Source: an uncultured Flavobacteriales bacterium (lineage in GTDB: Bacteria > Bacteroidota > Bacteroidia > Flavobacteriales > Crocinitomicaceae). Taken from it: 6,177 bases of DNA. The notes under the pieces are model-generated. The model had not been told where the DNA came from. It worked only from the letters and a program-made list of their open reading frames with translations, and did not search any database. Shown piece after piece: positions 1 through 5,288 of the stretch. Every line of letters starts with the position of its first letter. Within the stretch, counting starts at the first letter, position 1. The stretch spans positions 1 through 6,177 of the forward strand of contig CAMLET010000212.1 in the NCBI GenBank assembly GCA_946479125.1. Direction: 5' to 3'. The translations under genes and the position numbers were made by a program.

Positions 1-1858
1 CTTCAAAATTGATCTTTTCTTCTATCAGCCATTCGCGGAGCAATTGCTTGACGGTTGGGTGATGAATTAGATCGAAGCCAGCGAGAATTTCTTCCATTCC
101 TTTTGGTTCTTTCAGGTAATTGACGAGCAATTCGTTGATGGAAACTTCAGATTCTTTGGATTTTGATCTACAATAGTCGCATCGTCCACAATCCGGAATA
201 TTCTGTTCAAAGTATTCAATGATAAAGCGTTGTCGGCATTGGTGCGAATCAACAAAATTGATCATCGCTTCCAAACGTTTCAAAGCTTGCTCTTTTCGGA
301 ATGAATACACAGATGGTTTTAAATTCAGATAATCGTCTGGTAAACGTTCATGAAGCATGGTCACAATAGGCAATTGACTTCTCCAATTAATGTCAATCAA
401 ACCATTAATTTCCAATGATTTTAGTTGCTTGGTCAATTCAGCTTCACTGATCTTCAGTACAATCGCCAAACTTTCTTCGTCAATTTCAGTGAATTCATCA
501 AAAACCGCTCTGTATCTTCTACTTAGAGCGGAGATCAACGGATCTAATTCGTAATTCTTTAACTGAAAGCTGTATAAATGAGCGTTGTCAACTGCAATTT
601 TTACTCTCGAACCAAGCATTCCGCTTTCCGACAGCAACATGTCGCCGTTCATTTCCAACAATTTCAGCGAAGCATAAATTTCATTGATACTGAAATCATA
701 GCGTTTTGAAAAGGAAGCAATGTCAAAAGGATAAGATTCGTCCTTTCCTGAGCCAATAGCAATCTTCAGAAAATTCATCAATGCGCGATAAATGAACTTG
801 ATTCTATCCAATTCAGGGAATTGCTCCCGAATGCGGCGTTCCAAATCCACTTTATCGTTATCGATAACCAAGGCGTAAGTTTGAGCGGTTTTGTTATCTC
901 TTCCGGCGCGACCGGCTTCCTGAAAATACGCTTCCAGATTATTGGGTAACTCAAAATGTGCAACAAAGCGAACGTTTGGTTTGTCGATTCCCATTCCAAA
1001 AGCATTCGTTGCAATCATAATCGGAGTTTTTTCATCCAACCAACTTTTCATTGCCTGATCACGTTCCTTAGCGCTTAAACCGCCATGATAAATAGCAGTT
1101 TTCACTCTGGCTGCAGTCAAATAACTGGCAACATGTTTCACACTGCGTCGGGTCTGACAATAAATGATTCCAACCTGTCCCTGGTGTGATTTACAAAGCC
1201 GTGCAAGCGAAGAAAGTTTGTCACTTACGTGGTAAACATCGTAAGCAATATTCGGTCGATCAAAAGAAGATTCAAAGATTTGAACGTCCTTCAACTTCAA
1301 GCTTTCGATGATGTTTTCCTTTACTTTATTTGTTGCGGTTGCTGTTACTGCAATAATTGGAACGCCCGGATGCCAATCACGAATGCTTGCAATTTGCTGG
1401 TATGCCGGACGGAAATCATGCCCCCATTCCGAAATACAATGTGCTTCGTCAACCACAATCAATCCAATGTTCGTGAGTTTCATTCGCTCCCTGAACATAT
1501 CCGTTTGAATGCGTTCGGGTGAGAGATATAGAAAATCTAAACCACCAAAACGTGCATTGTCGAGCATGGAATCCATTTCCTTATAAGACATGGCGCTGGT
1601 GATCATTGCAGCGCGAATACCTCGACTTTTCAATTGCTGAACCTGATCACTCATTAGCGCAATCAAAGGTGAAATCACCAAACAAAGTCCGTCACGTGCA
1701 ATTCCAGGAACCTGAAAACAAATGGATTTACCGCCACCAGTAGGAAGTAGGGCCAAAACATCTTTTCCATAAATAGCTGCATCAACAATTTCTTCCTGTA
1801 AAGGTCTGAATTGATCATAACCCCATATTTGACGCAGTATTTCCTGGCTTTTTTGCAT
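1..1858 (-). CDS. recQ: RecQ-family ATP-dependent DNA helicase (3' end beyond window)
   Basis: An open frame of 619 codons runs from ATG at 1858 to the left edge without a stop. RecQ enzymes are 3'-5' superfamily 2 DNA helicases that act in recombination and repair of stalled forks. All helicase motifs are visible: motif 0 FRPLQ (residues 17-21), Walker A LPTGGGKS (38-45), motif Ia SPLIALMSDQ (63-72), DEAH with the aromatic-rich loop (137-151), motif III AVTATAT (170-176), motif IV region IIYCQTRRS (231-239), motif V GMGIDKPNV (288-296) and motif VI with arginine finger QEAGRAGRD (313-321). A zinc-type cluster C541-x15-C557-x2-C560-x2-C563 follows a stretch of about 220 residues likely to hold a winged-helix-like module. 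No HRDC domain is visible before the edge. Similar Bacteroidota RecQs are about 630-640 residues, so probably only a few residues are missing. The start is chosen because the family begins just before motif 0. Family assignment is firm; which RecQ paralog this is remains unclear. Confidence 0.96.
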   Translation of the reverse strand, partial: MQKSQEILRQIWGYDQFRPLQEEIVDAAIYGKDVLALLPTGGGKSICFQVPGIARDGLCLVISPLIALMSDQVQQLKSRGIRAAMITSAMSYKEMDSMLDNARFGGLDFLYLSPERIQTDMFRERMKLTNIGLIVVDEAHCISEWGHDFRPAYQQIASIRDWHPGVPIIAVTATATNKVKENIIESLKLKDVQIFESSFDRPNIAYDVYHVSDKLSSLARLCKSHQGQVGIIYCQTRRSVKHVASYLTAARVKTAIYHGGLSAKERDQAMKSWLDEKTPIMIATNAFGMGIDKPNVRFVAHFELPNNLEAYFQEAGRAGRDNKTAQTYALVIDNDKVDLERRIREQFPELDRIKFIYRALMNFLKIAIGSGKDESYPFDIASFSKRYDFSINEIYASLKLLEMNGDMLLSESGMLGSRVKIAVDNAHLYSFQLKNYELDPLISALSRRYRAVFDEFTEIDEESLAIVLKISEAELTKQLKSLEINGLIDINWRSQLPIVTMLHERLPDDYLNLKPSVYSFRKEQALKRLEAMINFVDSHQCRQRFIIEYFEQNIPDCGRCDYCRSKSKESEVSINELLVNYLKEPKGMEEILAGFDLIHHPTVKQLLREWLIEEKINFE

Positions 1859-1865
1859 TCGGTTA

Positions 1866-1897
1866 CAAGGATAAAAACTTCTGGGAGAAATTGCAAA
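1866..1897 (-). promoter_or_regulatory. Candidate recQ promoter, almost leaderless
   Basis: On the minus strand TTTG (1897-1894) is followed after 20 bases by TATCCTTG (1873-1866), a one-mismatch match to the Bacteroidota -7 box TAnnTTTG at an acceptable spacing. A start 5-7 bases downstream would fall at about 1861-1859, immediately before the recQ ATG at 1858, giving an mRNA with essentially no leader. The match is imperfect and a more distant promoter is possible, so this is tentative. Confidence 0.35.
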
Positions 1898-1975
1898 CGA
1901 AGTATTAAATGCTTACTTTCAGAACAATTAAAAACCAGCGATTAATATTTCATATTTATGACTTCAAAGCATATG

Positions 1976-2003
1976 TTGAACTCAGGTTTATTAAGTATCT
2001 TCG
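1976..2003 (+). promoter_or_regulatory. Candidate ilvE promoter (TTG / TATCTTCG)
   Basis: TTG at 1976-1978 is separated by 17 bases from TATCTTCG at 1996-2003, a one-mismatch form of the Bacteroidota -7 box TAnnTTTG. Transcription would start near 2008-2010, leaving a leader of about 15 bases before the ilvE ATG at 2024. The leader is A-rich and has no Shine-Dalgarno sequence, as is usual in this phylum. It is too short for a leader-peptide attenuator or a riboswitch. The spacing is at the short end of the accepted range. Confidence 0.55.
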
Positions 2004-2023
2004 CGCAACTGTAAATCGAAATT

Positions 2024-3091
2024 ATGCAAGAAACAGTTTCTATTAAGGTTCAGTCGGTTGCTGAATCGAAACTAGGCCAGGTAGATTGGGATAACTTACC
2101 GTTTGGTAAAATATTCACTGATCATATGCTGGTTATGGATTACAAAGATGGAGCTTGGCAAGAAGCTGAGATAGTTCCTTTTGGTCCAGTACAAATGCAC
2201 CCCGCAATGTCAGCTATTCACTATGGACAGTCCATTTTTGAAGGAATGAAAGCCTATAGAAAGGCAAATGGTGAAGTGGCTATTTTCCGTCCGGATATGA
2301 ATGCTAAACGTCTCGCAGAATCATGTGAGCGTATGTGTATGCCTGTGATTCCTGAAGATATGTTTGTGGAATTGGTAAGAAAATTAACTGAGGTAGATTC
2401 TTCGTGGATTCCAACGAAAGATGGTTATAGTTTATATTTAAGACCGTTCATGTTTGCTACTGATGAGTTAATCGGTATTAAACCTTCTGATACGTATCGT
2501 TTCATGATTTTTGCTTGTCCTGTCGGGGCTTATTATAGTGAACCGGTGAATGTTAAAATCGAAGTATTTTATACACGTGCATCCGAAGGTGGTGTAGGTA
2601 GAGCAAAGACTTCAGGGAATTATGGAGCAGCGCTTTATCCTGCTAAAAAAGGTCAGTTGAAAGGGTATCACCAGTTGTTGTGGACAGATGGTAAAACTCA
2701 TGAATATGTTGAGGAAAGTGGGACAATGAATATTTGTTTCGTTATTAATGGAAAGTTGGTAACTCCTTCGGAAGAGAGTGATACGATTTTACGTGGAATT
2801 ACGAAGCGTTCTGTAGTTGAATTGGCGAAGCAGTGGGGAATGGAAGTAGAGGAACGTAAGGTTTCTGTTGCTGAAATTGTTGAGGCTGCTAACAACGGTT
2901 CATTGACCGAGGCTTTTGGAGCAGGAACAGCTGCTACAATTGCACCAATTGCAAAAATTGGATACAGAGACACAGATTTGATCTTGCCTCCGGTAGAAGG
3001 TCGAGAATTCTCAAATAAAGTACATAAGTATTTAGACGATATGAAAGCAGGATTGGTTCCTGATGAATTTGGCTGGATACTAACAGTATAA
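2024..3091 (+). CDS. ilvE: Branched-chain amino acid aminotransferase
   Basis: This 355-residue protein is a class IV PLP-dependent aminotransferase of the BCAT type. It reversibly transfers the amino group between leucine, isoleucine or valine and 2-oxoglutarate, giving the last step of their synthesis and the first of their breakdown in the cytoplasm. The length fits the longer (eukaryote-like) BCAT group of about 350-360 residues. Visible signatures are HYGQSIFEGMKAYR (residues 66-79), the PLP-lysine segment AKTSGNYG with K195 as the predicted Schiff-base lysine, ESGTMN (231-236) with the conserved glutamate, and GAGTAATIAPI (299-309), the phosphate-binding region near the C-terminus. The start at 2024 gives a family-typical N-terminus. 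The gene stands alone, divergent from recQ and followed by its own terminator; no other ilv or leu genes are in the window. Substrate preference cannot be read from the sequence, but the BCAT call is firm. Confidence 0.95.
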   Translation: MQETVSIKVQSVAESKLGQVDWDNLPFGKIFTDHMLVMDYKDGAWQEAEIVPFGPVQMHPAMSAIHYGQSIFEGMKAYRKANGEVAIFRPDMNAKRLAESCERMCMPVIPEDMFVELVRKLTEVDSSWIPTKDGYSLYLRPFMFATDELIGIKPSDTYRFMIFACPVGAYYSEPVNVKIEVFYTRASEGGVGRAKTSGNYGAALYPAKKGQLKGYHQLLWTDGKTHEYVEESGTMNICFVINGKLVTPSEESDTILRGITKRSVVELAKQWGMEVEERKVSVAEIVEAANNGSLTEAFGAGTAATIAPIAKIGYRDTDLILPPVEGREFSNKVHKYLDDMKAGLVPDEFGWILTV

Positions 3092-3098
3092 CAAAATC

Positions 3099-3124
3099 AA
3101 AAGGGTTCGAAAGAGCCCTTTTTT
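3099..3124 (+). terminator. Intrinsic terminator after ilvE
   Basis: Eight bases after the ilvE stop, AAAAGGGTTC (3099-3108) pairs with GAGCCCTTTT (3113-3122) around a GAAA loop (3109-3112). The stem is 10 bp with one G-U pair and the loop is a C(GAAA)G GNRA tetraloop. Six T residues (3119-3124) finish it. It separates ilvE from the next gene, so the two are probably not co-transcribed. The A-rich left arm might let it work weakly in the other direction, but no leftward gene needs it. Confidence 0.88.
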
Positions 3125-3166
3125 ATGGAATAACTTTTTTTTCTCATCAAAAGAGAAACAGCAACT

Positions 3167-4519
3167 ATGAAAGCGCTCATCTTACTTTCCTTCCTTCTTC
3201 TTTCTTTAGGATTATCAGCTCAAACGGTTTTAAGGATTGAGGCGATGGATCAAACGACCAAGGATCCCGTTTCCCGATTGATGATTGTTCCGATTGTAAA
3301 CGGAAAATACACGGAGGAGTCGTATACGAATCTTTCTGGAATAGCTCATATTACCGTAGGCAGCGCAGATACTGTCAAGTTTCATTTTGATCATGCCGCA
3401 TACGAAGTTAGAAATGCTCCTGATGCGAGAGTTTACAAGAATGCAGATACCATTACCATTAAATTGAAATTAGCTTGGGCAAGAGTTTTACGTGAAGTAG
3501 AAATTTTGGCACCAGGAGTTCCAGATACAGTTTATCATTCAGAGCGACTTTCGGTGTATGACTTTGATTTCCTTCCGGATGGGAAGATGCTTTTGCTCAC
3601 TTATCCTAAGAACTACAAAAAAGGAACAGAGTTGTTGTACTTTGAGGAATACAATAGTTCATTTGAAATCCCGACAAAGGAAAAACCATTAGAAATTATC
3701 CGCGACTTTAGAGGAAATCCGCACGTGGTTTCTGAGAATAATGTAATGGGAATCTCAAATTATGGAGGAAAGGTGCAGCTTTCGAATATTGATAAAGCGT
3801 ATTACATGAGTTACATTGCGCCAATAGTTGACTCAAACACTTCTCGTTTCTTCTTTTCAAATTACAACGAGCTTTATCCTGCATTCGATTATTTTACCTA
3901 CAACTTCGTTGATTCCAGTTATAAGAAGATTGCTCAAATTGAAGACGAATTTATGATGGAATTGTATAGATCGGAATATAAATGGGTAGACATTCGTACA
4001 AAGATCTGGGCAAAAGAGAAGGAATTTGAAACTGGTATTGATGCTGAAGTTTGGGTTGGAGCAACTTATTTTACCCAAAGTCTTTACTACAAAGAAGTGT
4101 ACGCCCCAATGTTCAGCAGAAACGATACGGTTTTCGTTTTCGATCACTACAAGAATCTAATGTTTCGTTACGATAACAAAGGCGATTTGATGGATTCATT
4201 ACCTATTTATTATCATCTGCGCCCGAAGGAAAGTGGTTGGAAGAAATTGCTTTTGCAAGATCAGGTTACTGGGCAGGTTTATGTAGTTTACGAGAATGCC
4301 GGAAAAACAACTTTACAGCATTTTGATTGTGTGACTGGAGAGCTTGGTGAAATAATTCCACTTTCTTTTCGTTATGCTGATAACATTGTACTACGTGATA
4401 ACTTTATATACTACATATACCGACCTTTCGAATCGCTGCAGAAGAAATTTCTTTACAAGGAGAAAATGGCGATTACGTATCCGGAGTCAACAACATTTAA
4501 GAATCAGAAACCTTATTAA
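3167..4519 (+). CDS. Secreted protein of unknown function, beta-sandwich plus propeller-like region
   Basis: I do not recognise this 450-residue protein as a named family. Residues 1-18 form a classic signal peptide (MK, a hydrophobic core of Ala, Leu, Ile, Phe and Ser, then LSA|Q), with signal peptidase I cleavage expected after A18. There is no lipobox cysteine, so it should be periplasmic or released. Residues about 20-115 resemble the carboxypeptidase-regulatory-like beta-sandwich common in Bacteroidota exported proteins: a start like TVLRIEAMDQTTKDPVSR, then a TNLSGIAHI turn and a TITIKLK strand. From about 125 on the sequence is strand-rich with blade-like stretches such as DFDFLPDGKMLLLTY (132-146) and VFVFDHYKNLMFRYDNKGD (322-340), suggesting a beta-propeller; this is inference from pattern. 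No type IX secretion C-terminal domain is evident. It follows the ilvE terminator by 42 bases and has no obvious strong promoter, only TAACTTTT at 3131-3138, a one-mismatch -7 box. No Shine-Dalgarno is seen. The gene call is strong, the function unknown. Confidence 0.9.
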   Translation: MKALILLSFLLLSLGLSAQTVLRIEAMDQTTKDPVSRLMIVPIVNGKYTEESYTNLSGIAHITVGSADTVKFHFDHAAYEVRNAPDARVYKNADTITIKLKLAWARVLREVEILAPGVPDTVYHSERLSVYDFDFLPDGKMLLLTYPKNYKKGTELLYFEEYNSSFEIPTKEKPLEIIRDFRGNPHVVSENNVMGISNYGGKVQLSNIDKAYYMSYIAPIVDSNTSRFFFSNYNELYPAFDYFTYNFVDSSYKKIAQIEDEFMMELYRSEYKWVDIRTKIWAKEKEFETGIDAEVWVGATYFTQSLYYKEVYAPMFSRNDTVFVFDHYKNLMFRYDNKGDLMDSLPIYYHLRPKESGWKKLLLQDQVTGQVYVVYENAGKTTLQHFDCVTGELGEIIPLSFRYADNIVLRDNFIYYIYRPFESLQKKFLYKEKMAITYPESTTFKNQKPY

Positions 4520-4588
4520 AGCGTGAAAGGAGCCTAGACGGGCGTCCAAACTCCTTTCACTAATCAACCTAACCTAACCACCTAAATC
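4515..4588 (-). ncRNA. Candidate leftward small RNA in a convergent spacer
   Basis: Three things agree on a minus-strand transcript here. A promoter-like TTTG-N19-TATATTTG lies just upstream (4623-4593), predicting a start near 4588. The 5' part (4588-4561) is G/U-rich with GGTTA repeats and little self-complementarity. It is followed by a long hairpin (4560-4523) that is continuous only in the minus-strand RNA. The tail GCUUUAAU (4522-4515) is a weak U-tract and overlaps the stop codon of the convergent secreted-protein gene, so the 3' end is uncertain. The only reading frame is an eight-codon one from GTG, not credible as a gene. It might belong to a described Bacteroidota RNA family such as Flavo-1, which I cannot test here. 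Alternatively, the hairpin ends the lepB-WbqC transcript. Confidence 0.38.
4523..4560 (-). repeat. Long inverted repeat / strand-specific hairpin
   Basis: GTGAAAGGAG (4523-4532) and CTCCTTTCAC (4551-4560) are perfect 10-base inverted repeats. Read on the minus strand, the inner part UUUGGAC-GCCC-GUCUAGG also pairs (U-G, U-G, U-A, G-U, G-C, A-U, C-G). The minus-strand RNA therefore folds into an unbroken 17-bp stem with a GCCC tetraloop. The plus-strand RNA has two C/A and one A/C mismatch at the same places and keeps only the outer 10 bp, an isolated U-A pair and a 3-bp inner stem. This asymmetry points to selection on the leftward transcript. No T-run follows on the plus side, and only CTTTAAT on the minus side. 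Confidence 0.85.
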
Positions 4589-4592
4589 AGAA

Positions 4593-4642
4593 CAAATATA
4601 ACTTTGATTTTTAAATATTCAAAGACTTTTTAATTTTTTTTT
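4593..4642 (-). promoter_or_regulatory. Leftward Bacteroidota-type promoter with A-tract
   Basis: On the minus strand TTTG (4623-4620) and TATATTTG (4600-4593) match both parts of the Bacteroidota consensus exactly, with a 19-base spacer. Immediately upstream (4642-4626) is an almost pure A/T stretch with a run of nine A, like an UP element. No protein gene begins downstream; the nearest leftward feature is the hairpin at 4560-4523. The segment 4602-4624 can also form a weak six-pair AT-rich hairpin followed by T-runs on the plus strand, which could serve instead as a poor terminator for the secreted-protein gene. Confidence 0.5.
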
Positions 4643-4679
4643 ACGTTTAATCAATAGATTCTACATATAACTCATTCTG

Positions 4680-5288
4680 TCAGTGATTTGCGGATAAAAT
4701 TATGTTTCTTCCCAGCGGACCAAGATTGCAAAGCAGGTCAAGTGAGGATGTGTTTGATATAAATTCCTGATCCTTTTGGAATAGAACCTGATTATAAACG
4801 GAATAATTGTCCGAATCCTTTTTCAGGTAGTCGAACTCTAATTTTTCTGATTGTGTTCTCCAATCGAAGCTTGTGCTCGTTGTAAATTCTATAGCAAATC
4901 CCCAACATTTCAATAAGAACGAATTGATGTCTATACAGTGCTGTAAAAGATTTGTATTCGGATTCAAAAACAATTCAGTCAGTTCTTTTTCGTAATGATC
5001 AAAGAATGGGGAAGAAGCATAAGCCGAAGTTATGGCGCGCCAGTTTTTAAGCAGCACACTTTTGTCGGTAATTAGCTCAATGTCCTTGGTGAACGTTTTG
5101 TTCCCGTTTGGTTTTGTAACCGGAGCAGTAAGCACCAATTCACCAGCTGCAGATACAATGCTGAATCTGTTTCTGTGTGTTTGTTTCGGGAAATGTTCAA
5201 ACGCTTCAAGAACTACATGTTCATGCTGAACAAGTTCCTGAAAGTAAAGAATACTTCCCCAGTAAGAAATGGGGAACGTTTCAGACAT
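4680..5288 (-). CDS. WbqC-family protein
   Basis: This 202-residue soluble protein has no signal peptide or membrane segment. It matches the WbqC-like family by ISYWGSILYFQEL near the start (residues 7-19), FPKQTHRNRFSI (33-44) with the conserved K-Q-x-x-R-N-R block, a GELVLTAPV strand (49-57), the W83 region LKNWRAI, YASSPFFDHYEKEL (90-103), and NTSSLDLLCNLGP (179-191) near the end. The family was named from a gene in an O-antigen cluster, and its biochemical activity is not known to me. The start ATG overlaps the lepB stop as TAATG (5290-5286), and no Shine-Dalgarno is present, so translation is probably coupled to lepB. The same neighbourhood with signal peptidase I recurs in Bacteroidota as I recall it. 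Family confidence is good; the cellular role is unknown. No strong terminator directly follows the TGA at 4682-4680. Confidence 0.87.
   Translation of the reverse strand: MSETFPISYWGSILYFQELVQHEHVVLEAFEHFPKQTHRNRFSIVSAAGELVLTAPVTKPNGNKTFTKDIELITDKSVLLKNWRAITSAYASSPFFDHYEKELTELFLNPNTNLLQHCIDINSFLLKCWGFAIEFTTSTSFDWRTQSEKLEFDYLKKDSDNYSVYNQVLFQKDQEFISNTSSLDLLCNLGPLGRNIILSANH

Noticed and set aside
778..1014. Minus-strand reading frame of 78 codons
   Set aside because: It lies in another frame inside recQ, whose helicase motifs V and VI are encoded by the same bases.
1229..1522. Plus-strand reading frame of 97 codons
   Set aside because: Antisense to conserved RecQ motifs (DEAH box region); composition is cysteine-rich and without family resemblance.
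2698..2973. Minus-strand reading frame of 91 codons
   Set aside because: Antisense to the conserved C-terminal half of ilvE; no own promoter or start context seen.
4537..4560. Eight-codon reading frame from GTG on the minus strand inside the hairpin
   Set aside because: Too short, starts with GTG inside a stable stem, and has no supporting start context.
4602..4643. AT-rich hairpin CTTTGA/TCAAAG followed by T-runs, read as the terminator of the secreted-protein gene
   Set aside because: Only six pairs with an 11-base A/T loop, so thermodynamically weak; the same bases are better explained as the spacer and -33 box of the leftward promoter, though both uses remain possible.
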